Positions 12,830 to 26,370 of a DNA stretch of 64,000 nt are shown here, in pieces (positions within the stretch are counted from its first letter, which is position 1; each line of letters starts with the position of its first letter). A model generated the notes under the pieces. It was not told the origin of the DNA. It made no database searches and saw only the letters and a list, made by a program, of their open reading frames with translations. The stretch comes from Brevipalpus yothersi (lineage: Eukaryota; Arthropoda; Arachnida; Trombidiformes; Tenuipalpidae), in contig QZCP01000282.1 of NCBI GenBank assembly GCA_003956705.1, positions 1-64,000 of the forward strand, given 5' to 3'. The position numbers and the translations under genes are program-made.

Positions 12830-15800
12830 AGCCGATGGATGATATTCAATCTTCACTAGAGTACCGAGTGCTTTGCGCGTTCATTGAATTGAGAATACGG
12901 ACTGACTTGGCAAAGATGAGGAACCCACACACACAGAACCTATCCAATAGGACCAGCTTTTTCTTCCTTTCTCTCTCTCTCTCACCCACAAATAATACAA
13001 AATTGCTCTTTATGATTTTCATAGGGATCAGTGGGCAGATATCACTTTTCGCACACACAGTGAGAAAAATGAAAGCGGACATTTGGCTCGGACTCTCTGG
13101 AACATCCATTATCAGCACCATTATTATCATCAATCGACTAACTCGAGCAACACGTTAACGGTGGCCATTGACGCCCAGATCCTGGGCCATCGTACTTTTG
13201 GGTATTATTATTACTTGTGTTCACCACTTGTTCGCTCCATAGAGTCCAATGTCCAATGTCGTGAAAAGGAAAGAAAGCTTCGAATCGGATTTTGGAAGGC
13301 AAGAGAGGAAAAGAAAGAGAGGAAAGTGAGAAGTGTCCGATGATAGAGGCTACCAATGACAATAGTAGGACAAAACAGTTATGGTGGCATAAGAATTGAG
13401 ACATTGATACAGATCGGAAGACGACTGTAATCGATATGGTGTTCAATGGTAACATTTGGCCAGTTTCCGAATGTTGAGGCCAAGAGAGGGAAGAACTAGA
13501 AGGAGGATAGCCTGCTAGTCGAGGTTTTTGGGAGCCTCGGGCTTTTGAGCCAATATAATGGAGGGTCCTGTGGATAAGCGCGTAATGAAAGCAATTCAAC
13601 TCATGTTGAGGTGATCATTGTTGAGCCCATTGAGAGGTGAAATATGTTTGCAGTAGCAAAATTGTATCAATAGAACATGGAAAGGAAAAATTGTATCAGG
13701 AGGAGGCTTCCATACTCCCAAAAATGTCTCTCTTAAAGCTGGAGAGAGGAGGAGAGAGAAGCTTTCTCTCTCTCTCTTCCTTTTTTTATCCTCACTTATA
13801 ATATTTTTGGGACAATTATTTTTCTAGTGGTTTTAGGTGTGATAGTTTTTCACACTTTTTTTGCTATGGCAAATGTCCTACTTTGTTGAGGAAGCTCACA
13901 TCATTTTCCATTTGAAATCTTTTCATCTATTGTCATTCTGTTTCTATCTTTTTAGCTTGACCACTCTCTCTTTATCCACTTCATCGGATTCCTGGTTCAG
14001 CCTCTCTCTCTCTCTATCTTTTCTAGCGATGCTAATTCGATAGTAATTGTGATGAAAAGACCCTATTATTATGGTGAATTTATCGGTTGATGAAGCAACT
14101 CTCACACACACTCACAGAAACATACACAGATCGAGAAAAAAGCGAAAAAAGAAAGAGAGAAATATTCACAGCATCAGATATATTAAACTGGTATGTAGTT
14201 AGATTGTTGAATGATGTGAAAACCAGATGAGCAAAAGAAAGATATTTTGTGGCCGCTCTGTTGTGAGGTCAAATGTAAAAGTGATCTGCTCCAATGGGTA
14301 TGGGATGCTGGGCTGTATCCGGTGGGCGGCTGAGGCTTGTCTGTCTAAAAATCAATGGACCGATTGATGTCCATCGGAATTAGCATCACCAATTAGTTTT
14401 CGAACACACACACACACACACACATGCATAGACACAGATGGACTGTCTCTAAAAAGTGAGCATAAAGAGAGAGAGAGGAAAGAAAGCAGAGGCAACATGG
14501 ACAAGAATTGTTTGATTGAATACTAGATGATGGAAAGAATCGCTTGATTAGCTCAAAAGATTGTGACCATCGATCTGAGTAAGGAAGCGAGAGTAAAAAG
14601 ATAAACAAGACCAGAAATGGGCGATAGAAAAGGAAACTGTTCAAACTTTTGGTGACAAAATGCTAAGGTTAAAATGTGAGACAGAAAAGCTCAAGAGCTG
14701 TATACAGTTGATCATGAGGTTTCCGAAAAATATGGGTGTTTGCATGGGCAGGGGGAACAGAAAATCAAATCGATCGGATACATGTGAGGTGGGCCATGAA
14801 GTACTCAAGTATGACATATACTTATCAGAGCAGCATGCATATTATAATGTGTATACACCGCAATGCTGTATATATATATATGGTTCAGTCCAATGGCCCT
14901 GTTCAAGGATTGTTTATCATCATGACTGTAAATTTTAGTGGAAAATATTTTTTTTTTCACGCCAACATTAACACTCTCTTCTCATGATGTTAGGCAAGAG
15001 TTGATGGTAGAGGAGGTGAAAAAAGTCTGTCCGGCCTAAGACTTAAAGCTTAAACATAGGACAAACGTTTGCCTGCCGCTCAAAAGTTAGTCCGTTGGCT
15101 TCGAAAGGCCCTTAATATGCCTGTATATGTGAATGTATATGTGCATGTTTACTGAGTGATTTGTAAGAAGAAAAGTTTTCTCTTCTCACCGAGATCAGCA
15201 TGGAGAGAGAATGTCTATATTCCCGATAGATAAACCGAATAGAGCCTTGATAATGTGACCGTGAAAAAAAAGTTGTGTGTATCAACAGATTTTCTGTTCG
15301 TAGTGTAAAATCAAAAATGTGCATACACAAACACGGATAGACTTACATAGATTTTCCTCTGCTTGAACAAGATTTGACGCTTCTCGAACTCCTGATAAAT
15401 ATTCGGTTGCTATTTGTTCCAGCTCACTGACTAGAGTGGATGCTGATCGAGATCGATCAGAAGGCCTCAGATCGGACCAAGCATCTTTGTGTTGATCTTC
15501 CAGAAGATTACTGCAAATCTCTTGGATTGGCTATATGTTGATGATAGGAAAAGAGAGAAAAAGTATGAGTCAATGAGAAAGGTCAAAAATAGGCAAAGCG
15601 AGAGAGAGAGAAAGAAAGAGAGAGAGAGAGAGGAATTCAAGTGACCAATTGATGAGGATAACGATGTCGGAGGAGGTCATAAGTTAAGAATAAGGAGATG
15701 AGGAGAGAGAGGAGAAAGTAATGAGAAGAATTTGAGGAAGGATGAGATAAGCTGATGACGAGAATGATGTTGATGATGATCACATGGACAGAGAAGGATT

Positions 15801-17504
15801 GAGTTGAAGGAAAAATTGGCAATTGGATGGACAGAGAAGAGAAGAGAAATTCCATCCCTCTCTCTCTTTCCTGCTGAGGATAAAGATGGGTATGGAGATA
15901 GCTTACCGTTAGAATCTCTTTGACAAATTGATTTTGTTTATCCGATGGAAGCTTATCTAAATCAACTCTCATCCGTTGTAATAGGTCGGTGATCATCTCG
16001 ACGATTGGTTGAATATCTCCACCAAACAGCATCTCTGATTTGGTAGAGCTGACAAGTTTTTGAGCAAGAGCAAGTAAATTAGATCTACTAGATCGTACAT
16101 GTGATACCATTTGGGTTACCCAAATTGATCTACATCCAGATAGATCAGGCTCTGGTTTTAGCCACATCACTTGACCAAATTCATCTGAGCATCGCCATTC
16201 AGCCATTCCTTCTGTTTTAGGTGGACATCGTTGACGAACAATGTGACCAGGTCTCGTGTAATTCCAAAATAAACCTCTATACAACGCTGGTGAACACATT
16301 GAACTTATATCTATATTCGATTCTCTGCTATTCTCATCAAAATTATCACTTTTGGCCAAAGATGGATGATGATGTGAATAATGAGTATGAACATTCGGAT
16401 TTCGTGTAGTTTGTGGATAGTTTTCAGGTGCCGAATCACCTTTGCTATTCGATTGATTATCATCAAATTCATCCATATATTCTTTGTTATTAGAATTTGA
16501 ATTTCTATCACTACTACCTATGGCTGGTCTCCATGGTTTAGAGGATTCATCTTGATCAGATGTTGACCATGGTGAATTATCTATTGAATTTTTTGAATCA
16601 CTATCAACATTTGTAGAAGGCATTTGAGGTGGCTTATTTGGTCGAGAAAATGGACTTATAGTTGTTATTGTTGTGGTTGTTGTTGATTTAGTGGTTGTAG
16701 TTGTGCTTGTCATGTGAGAATTTGGCGGTTTATGTGATGGCCATGATGATGATGGCTCACGATTATTGTGATAATGGTGACTTGATGGATTATTATGACC
16801 TGCGAAACGATTGCCATACTGATCAGTAGTAGTAGAAGCTGAATTGGAAGATGAGGATGCTGACGATGAAGAGGATCCAGTATCTCTACCATCTTCATGA
16901 TCATCATCATTGAAAATCTTTCTCGTAGGAGTTGTCAAAGTGGATGGCGTTGATTTGACTTGTACAGATGAATTTCGTCTTGCAGCGTAATCTGATTATA
17001 ATTAAGGACAACATCAACGAGGCGGAGATTTTTTTTATATCATTCCATTCCATTTGAAAGGTGAGGCAAACCATGTATATTGGCGATAAAGAATTAGGAT
17101 AACAAGGATTTTGGGAATGGAAATAGAGAAAGAAAGAGAGAAAGAGAAAATCGTTATATTAAAATGTGAACAAATTTTTATGCTTCTCATTCCAATTAAA
17201 TGTTATTAAATCAAGTTAAAGATGGTGATAATAGGATGGGATGAGATCTTATGAGAGAGAATAGAGGTAGAAGATAGTAAATATATAAGAAAATTTTGGT
17301 GAATAATTTTCACCATATAAAGACAAATGTACACTTAAGTGGAGAGAAAATTTATCTCAACGAAATTTTATTCGAGATAGATATATATTTGAGAAAAAAA
17401 TTCGCCTCCTCAATTGAAAAAAAAAAATTTCTTTCACCATTTTTAAAGCTCAAAAAAGGAGAAATTTTCTGGGTATGCCACTTATTTTTCTCGATCTTGT
17501 GTAT

Positions 17505-17570
<66 letters not shown>

Positions 17571-17846
17571 GGGAAGCAATGCCAAAGGCACATATGGCTA
17601 CACCTAGAAATCATCACTCTTCTTCTATCAGATTGGATAGAATATTTCCGGGCCTTAAATCTGTATTATCAAATGAATGCTCATTCACCAAGTGAGAGAT
17701 AGATAGAAAATATTGGGTAGAGAAAACTGGTTCCATCGTATGGCTATAAATTGCCTTCTTTTTTTGTAAGTTTTAAATCACATACTCAAATTTTCACTCT
17801 TATAAAATCGAATAAAACCATTCATTTAGGGAAGAGAGAGAGAGAG

Positions 17847-17893
<47 letters not shown>

Positions 17894-18828
17894 CCTAACC
17901 TTAGAAGTATAAAAATTCCTTATCTCACTAAATGGTAAAGATTCAATGATTTGGTGATTGATTATCTTGGGTCAAAGTAAACTGGTGTGTTGTGTAATAT
18001 GTATATATTCTTTGGGGATATATACCATTGGTTACTGATGGATGCTGGCATAGTAGATGATGGCAGAAATAAGGTTTTTTGAGGAGAGAAAATATCCCGA
18101 CACGTTCCATGATTTTTCCTTATACACTGCATTCTCACACCCATCAGTGAAACTTTTTTCTTCTCTCTCCCTTAACTATTCCAAATTCTCAACTTTTCAC
18201 TCAACCAGATCATAATCCATCTTGAGCAACACCACATTCACTCACCATTGAAAACTTCCTGTTAAATTTAAGAGAAAATGTCACCAATGAAAAATATCAT
18301 CTACAATCTTCACAGCATTTTTCCATTCAACACATACATATACAGCTTCTTCGTCTTACTAAGGTCTCTCTCTCTTCACTCAAATAATCACTTATCAACA
18401 TGCCATAGGAAACTTTTTTCTCTCTCTCTCCTCTACTTTCTCGTATAATTCTCTGGCTATATATATGACACACATAGTGTGTATATGACCTAGAACTTTA
18501 TCCACAGAAGAAGCGTAAAAAATTTTCCATTCTCTACAACTTCAACAAGCTTTTCCAATCTGTGTATGCCTGTGGATGAAAAATAGCCTTCTCTCAGAGG
18601 GAGGATGTGTAGCAGGAGGAGGAGGACATACACTAGGTGAGACAGAAAAATGTGAATCATGTGAATCTTCGAGTTGACTTTGAAATTGGCAATCTATTTT
18701 GTTTTTGGTCTCTCTTTCTCTCTCTCTTCATCACTTTCTTCCTTCAAACATTTCACACACACACAGATTTTCATCTTTTTGACACCCACAATCTTCTTGT
18801 TGAACCGTAAATGAGAAACCAGCAAGTT

Positions 18829-18879
<51 letters not shown>

Positions 18880-21800
18880 TACATCACATATAAAAATTCC
18901 GTTCTGTGTTGATACTAGAATATACACATACTATTATCTTCTTTTTACATCTTTCTCTCTCCTCCTCCACCTCGCTTTCAACGTATCAATCTTGTGGCTT
19001 ATATTTGTCTAAAATTTTAACCCTCAATACATGTGCATATATACTTAATACTGATATGAACAGATCTCTCAACGAAAATATATATTCATACACACATGCC
19101 ATGAGAGTATATACATGTATATGGGTGAGTGTTCATACAGCTGCACCCATTGAAAATTATCGAAACAATTCTACTCTCTCATACTGACCACACTCTTCCA
19201 AATAACAAGCCCTGAGAAAACTAGAGAGAGAGAAGGAGACCGGATGTATTGATGGTTATAATCCCCCGAAAAAGCTTAGATAGATTGTGAACATTATTAT
19301 AATACTACTCACATATATGCATATGCATGCATATATTCTGAATATGAAAGTACTCAATTACACTATTGGATTAAGGGTCCTAAACGGCTGGTCATTGGCC
19401 TAGTGGGCAGTATGAGTGAGAGAAGGGAATATATGTCTTTGCATTAGATTGATGCTTTCTCATCATGATCATGTAGATTATAATGTTGATTCTTTCAGCC
19501 TCTTTTCCCACTGGTCATTGATGGTCATCCGAAGAGCACCCAAACTGAATTTTCAATCTGATCCGATCTGAGCTATCCACACTACAACCGATACTTCTTC
19601 ATGCTCCTTCTTTCCTTCTCTTTGGCCGATTAATGATGATCAGAATCAAATCAAGCTAAATAGGTCGACTGATGATGTGAGTGTGCCCAACGGGAGATCA
19701 GAACTCAAGATGATCCGATGCAAATGAGTGAATATTTCGATTTCCAACTGGGCTTATGCTGATTTGCTACCCAATCTTCACATTTTTTGTTGGCTAGTCT
19801 CTCTTCAATCGTGCATTTCTCTCTGATGTTCTCTCTCTCTCTCTCTCTCTCTTCTATTTTCATTTCATTTTGCTCAAAACCAAGAGGCTCAACATGCAAA
19901 TCAGGTGAATGGTGATAGCATGATACGGAAAATGATTTGCTCTCTCTCTCTCTTCACTATTTTTTTCAGACCATTTAGAGGTACGATTAGAATCGAGTTT
20001 TTCAAGTTCACTGTACACCCTGTTGATAGTAAGAAATGACCTAGCTGGATAATAAAAATGAGATGGCCCACCAATCGATTCAAATCGAATTCGAATGGAA
20101 TAGCAGCAAAAAAAGGAAGCACCATAAGAATCCATTCAAAATTCAAAGCACACCATGAAATGATCATGATAGCCTCCACAGTGAATGGTGGTGGACAGTG
20201 TAGGAGTCATGGGAATAGAAGTGAGAGAAAAAGAAGTGAATATTAGTGAGAAAGAGGAGAAAAAGATAAAGATTGGATTCCCAGAAGTGTATTGTGGGTG
20301 GTAAGTGATGAATTTTGTAGTCGATAGAGAGAAAAATGAGAATCGAATACAGAAAAAGGAGAGGCAAAGAAAGAGAGAGCGAGAATGATAATACTCACCG
20401 GGAACACATCGATAATGGACTTCCAAATATTTACTGTTTCCTGGACAACCATCATCAAAATTTTCAACAGTCGCATTCATACTGCAATGCTGTTTGCGTT
20501 CACAACTGGTATATATATGGAAAAAAGAGAGAGAGAGGACCAAGATGAGGAACCACGGAAAAAACGTGCCAAAATTGGATAGATGTGAGGATGTGTGTGT
20601 GAGAGAGAGTGAATGAAATCAAAATTAGATAAAGATATTTTTTTATACACATCAATGAGTTCGGATATTCGATTGTCTGTCTGTCTGTGTGTGAATTTGA
20701 TGAGCTTCCTTGGAGTGCATTTGTGTGTATGACCAGTGTGGCCACTGCATATACACTGTATATGTGTGTCACTATTTGGACAAAAAATTAGTAACCTCTT
20801 GGGCTAGACGACAGCAAGTGGGCTTGATGGGAAGAGAGAGAGAAAAAGAAGTATTCTTCGTGGATTGAATCCTATCAATAATTTGAGTGTCAAAATTCAT
20901 TTCCATCAAATTTATGAGGACAAAAAAAGCGTGTCAAGAGAGTTGAAAGAGAGAGAAGAAGAGAACCTCTCTTTGAAAAGAAGTATCTTTCAGATCAGAA
21001 AATATCAAAGAGAAAAAGAAAATTTTTATCCAATATCTGACACTAGAATAAGATTGGTTTGGAGAACATTTGAAGGAAGATGATGAAAAGAATTACATGT
21101 GGAGGAAGGTGATGATGTGAGTGTATCTGATTACTAATGGAATCTTACAAGATGAGAGAGAGAAATCGAAGATATAGATGTACTAATATCAAGAATCTAA
21201 AAAGCTGGATATGAGCTGAATGGTATGTATAAGGAACAAGAGAGAAGAGAGAAAGAATAAGGAGTGAAATGAGATGGCAAATGCTATTATTTCGATTGCC
21301 TAAATTCTAATCTCATCAAAGGAGGAGAGGAAAAAGAGAAGTGGAAAAAAATACGAAAATAGAAGAGAGGAGATTAAATAAGGATGAAAGATGAGTCGAG
21401 AGAAAAGAATGGTAAAATATGAGAGAGAATATGTATTCTCTCTGTATGAGAGAGCATACAGGTATCACTTTGAATCATATTTATTTTGGACAGTTTTCGC
21501 AGGAAAAAGCTTATAGTTTGCCTGAAAAGCTGAATCTGTGGGAATGAGTTTTGGTGAGAAAAAAATAGAATGAAATGTTAAAAAGTCATCTTTCTGAAAG
21601 CAAAAGGAAAGTTTACTCGTAGATAAAGTGAATTCAGGATTCCAAATAGTGGATGCTGGATTGAAGGTGATAAAAGTGGACAATAGTATTCATCTAGTAG
21701 AATCAAGAGGTGGCCATTCAGAAGGATGATGATTACATGAGAGAAGAGGAATGAGGAAGTGAAAAAAATATGAGAAAGAATAAAACAGAATTGAAATCTA

Positions 21801-22371
21801 GCAACTGTACTAACAAAGAATAAAGGTAGAGAAAAAGGCCAAAACATAAAGAACTAGATTTCAATTACATAAACTTTTTATTGGTTGATTGTTGGAAAAA
21901 AATTCTGTACAAGATGAGTGGAGAGAGCAGAGATGTCCAAGATTATTACTAAGAGCATTCCGGATGAAGAGAAAGAAATTTTCCATCAAAATTGAAGCTA
22001 ATTCTATGTTCAGAGAATGATGAAAACGTGGTCATTCCAAATGAGAGAGAGAAACTGTACACAAAATGAGAGTACAAAAATTTTGACGAGAGAAAAATTT
22101 GTGCAATAAGAGAAGTCTAAACATAAAACTGTGAGCCACGAAGTGTCCAAGATAGGCCAGTTTAAGAGTCAAAATTTAAGCTAGAAAATAATTTGAGCCA
22201 CTAAAAGAAGAGAGGAGAGAGAGAGGCTCACGAAATAGAAACCGTTCCTAGGGCATTACACATCAAATGAGATGGACAGAGGCCAGTACATTGGCTTTCC
22301 ACAGGTCTGAGCGGCCTACTGATACTAGCACTACTGGAAATCCAACTACAGACACTTCGAAGAGGGAAGAG

Positions 22372-22431
<60 letters not shown>

Positions 22432-25400
22432 CAATCTTGACACATGTGATTGAATTACCACGGTACAAGAGTGCAAGAAAAATGGTAAGAAAGCGAAGCA
22501 AATAAGGTGAAAAAATATGAGAAGAAGAGCAAGGATCTTAACTCTCAAATGCTCAGATGATTTTCATGCTCACCAAAGTCGACAGGCCCAGTAAAATAGT
22601 GTCGCTTAAAACTTGGTCGGCTTGAGGAGAAGACATGATCCGCTTACATGCTTTGGGCAATAGGAGAAGAAAAAAAGCTGATCACCATCATCTGAACGGT
22701 AAACACTGAGACAAAGAATTATGTTTCCTATTTGCAAGGATTTTGAAGACATGGAAGAGCGGCTAGAGAAATCCAGAATGAGAGATATAATCTGATCGTT
22801 AATTTTTAGGGGGTTTCTGTGTCAGTGCATGAAGACTTTCAGAAAAGGAGAACAAAATTCGCAACAGAAATCAGTGTAAAACTGAGAAGGCGAAATACTC
22901 GAATTTGACTGAAAAAAAAATTTGAGAATAATCAAGACTAAATATGCAAGACAACTTGAATTGAATGGAAAAAGAAAATTAATCTCAAAAAATATAACAG
23001 AATATTTGATCCAACCATTACATCTAGTGCATTTCAAGGGGCAAACGTTTATATCGAAAATGGGCAATCTCTTTGTTGTTAACCATCATATCAGTCCGAT
23101 TAAGATACATGTATGTGTTATATGGATTTTTGGAAAATGTCAAAAAGAAAAAGTATCCACATGATTGATATTTTTGACTGCATTAGAAGCTACAAAATAC
23201 CCAAACGATTAAGCGAAGCAACTTATATGTTAATGTTTGGCAGTAATCGAGAAAAAAGTAAGAAAAATGTTCGAATATTATGTAGCTTAAAAAGCGTCAA
23301 ACGAAAATGTTATCAATAGTCTGACCATGTATCGTCCGGTGGACATGAGGTATATATATGGGGCAACAGAATTTTAGGACTGATTTATGACTGGAAATTG
23401 GGGAGGTTCGAGTGAGGAAAAGATGATGATACTAAGAAACCGACTCATCTGGGACTTAGTGTCAAGGATTAGGATGGATAATAAGATGAAAACATGTTGA
23501 CTACACTTAAGTCTACTAATAGAATGGATTAGAGAGATGGAGCAAGAGAAGAAAAAAATTGGAATTAATTGTGAAGGTTTTGGAATGCTTTTGAAGAAGG
23601 CAGGAAAAAAGCAATAGAAAAGTACATCTATTTGAGTATTTAAAGATGAAAAAATGTTCTAAAATTCGAAATTTGAGAAGATAATCTAAAGTAAAATAGC
23701 CACTATTCCTAAAAACAGGTAAAATTTCTTCTAAAAATGACAATAATGAATGGTTTCCAAGAACATATGCCCATAGATCACTTCATCATGATCATCTACT
23801 GAATAATATCATCCCCAAGTTTCCAAGAGGCTGTATGGCCAGAAAGCTCATCAAAACCACGTGGCTGAGAAACAGAATCTTTGTGTGATGATGAATGAAG
23901 AAGGTTCAATGACTTACCTTTTTTCAAGAACACGAAAACTAGATTTGGACATACAGTTGACTTTCATATTAATATTACCATCATCATTGCAAATATCTAT
24001 ACTGTATCGACCAAAGTTGGTTCGAATCAGATTAATATGGCTGTCCTTTTGACAAACAATGTTGACAGTATCTCCTTCGCAAGCGAAAAGACTCAAATAT
24101 TTTTGGCCTGGAGCTATATTAGAGAAAATAGAGGAAGAAAAGAGAAGAGAAAATCGTTAGATGCTATAAATATTTTGAATCTCATATATTCATATACGTA
24201 TGAGCCGTATGTATATATTAAACTATTTAGAAAGAAAAATAGTCAAGTTTGCCTTCTTTTCTTTTGAAATGAATTTTTTCTTGTCAACCTGGTACTAGTG
24301 GTACTAGTACCTATGTGTGTGTCTGTGATGATAACTCGAGTGTTTCACAATATATTTTTCATGGAAAAAATGTATATTCTTATACAAGGTTGTGAATATT
24401 GTCATACAAGATAAGGCATAAAGTCGTAAGAAGAGAGAAAGCGAAAAGAAAAAATTGCCTCAAGGCGAGAAGCGTTAATGTGACTTTCTCAGGGGGAGGA
24501 TGGAGAAGAGGGAGGAGGTGAAGGTGGTGAAAGTGGATAAGAGAAGATGAATTTGGGTGCCATATTATTCACACTTTCTCTCTCTTTCTCTCTCAAGAAA
24601 TGATAGTATGATGATGATATTCACACAAGAAGTTCTTTCTCTCATTTTCACCTGAACATTGAGACCATATCATTCAAATGGCTTGGAATGATTTCTTCTT
24701 CTTCACACTCACAAAGTGTGTAAATGTTCATCCAGTCATATAATGATGATAGTAATAATAATAATAATAACATTCTGTGTGTGTGCATAGGTATATATAT
24801 ATGTTCCCAACATCAAAGGATAATCTTCCGAAAAGTTTGTTGACAAGAGAAAGGGAGAGAGAAAGAGAAGAAGAAGAATATTTGATCCTCATGGGAACTT
24901 ATGGCTGATGGTGACATTTGGAATACATTCTCTTTCCTCTCTCAGAAAGCATGGATCTGATTAAGAATGAAATGAGAGTGATTCTTTTCTTAATGGTCTT
25001 TCACCACATTCACTACTACGGCTACTATCACTTCGTATGTGTGAGGTCAATTTTTCGGCAGGGAATCATATTGGCTGGACAATGATATGGTTTTTATGGA
25101 CATACTGAATATGAACACATTCATTTGGGTGACGAAAAATATTCGCTCTCTCCCTCTTTTTGGATGGACAAAAATGACTTGAGGTTATTTAGTAGATTCC
25201 ACTGAAGGTTCAACACTATATCAGAAGCTAATGAAATTACTTGGAACGAGTCAAATCGTAAATAACCATATTCATAAATTTTATCCGGAAAAAGCCATGC
25301 TTCATTATAGTTAGTATTGAGGAGGAGGAGGAGGAGAAAAGAGAAGAGAGAGAGAAAAAAAACTCGATAAAATAGCTGGAAAAGATGATAGCAATATTCG

Positions 25401-25881
25401 GAAAAGCATAATACACCATCAAATATATCATCATGGTGAGAAGGGAAGAGAGGGAAAGAGATGTGTATTCAACCCTAATTTTTCAAGAATCAATCAACTT
25501 TAAACATCCGAATTAAGTTCACGCAGCTTCCCTTTCCAATTAATAAATCAAGCTTAATCCAAGAAAAGTTCTTACTGCCCATCAAGGGTCATCACTCGTA
25601 GAAGAGAGCCACATACACCGAAATACACATGCAACACGTAATAATTTGACCAGAGGCAAGCGTTCATGGGGCTATGTCGAATTGACGATGATTAACCTTT
25701 TTTGTGTGTAACTGTTGTGTTCATTCATGAATAAGAGAGCAGCAATGGAGAAGAGAGAGAGAAGAGAATTGAGTATCACAATTAGAAGTAGTGGACTCGT
25801 TTTTATTAGGGTAACATTTGCTTGGTTTCCCATCAAAATGATCTATGGACATGAACGTCGTTCAACATATCATGCATCTTT

Positions 25882-25940
<59 letters not shown>

Positions 25941-26327
25941 TTCATCCATCCATCCATCGGTCATTTCCCTTGAGCTATAAGGGCTCGCTTGCCACTGGCA
26001 CTTATTCACCACAGTTGCAATCGCTCTGTCTCCATATTGATACTATTACATGTGTACATGCCATACACTCTCGCGCGCGTAACCCAGGAGCGCGCATCCA
26101 GATCTAGATCCATACAATCCGAGCATTTCTCTTTTCCTCCTTTTATACTGCTTTTCCCTAATATTGAATGCCTAACTCATTTTGGGCCACTCATTTGGAC
26201 AATTGCGTTCACCCAAGCTAACTGTACACATGGACCCACACACACACTCACACACACACTTTAAGATGATTACCGAAGTGAGAGAGAAGAGAGTTGAGCA
26301 CGAAACAGAATGGATAAAAGTGATATC

Positions 26328-26370
<43 letters not shown>

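Larger units (their letters stand above)
16992..20398 (-). other. Cirl: Intron 3 (SUEL to linker)
   Basis: 3,407 bases bounded by GTGAGT and AATCAG. It holds two long GA runs only 270 bases apart (17509-17563 and 17834-17890), CT at 18833-18867 and a TATC patch next to it, and CT at 19830-19850. No exon recognised. Confidence 0.85.

Noticed and set aside
15080..15113. Possible tRNA gene (TTCGAAA loop)
   Set aside because: The T-arm stem does not pair and no acceptor, D or anticodon arms can be drawn.
15637..15900. Continuation of the exon 4 frame to a stop
   Set aside because: The frame passes through a GTAAGC donor, and the next exon continues the conserved GAIN domain in matching phase, so this part is intron 4.
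22922..23164. Plus ORF in an AT-rich stretch, considered as a transposase remnant
   Set aside because: No catalytic motif, terminal repeats or target-site duplication is visible.
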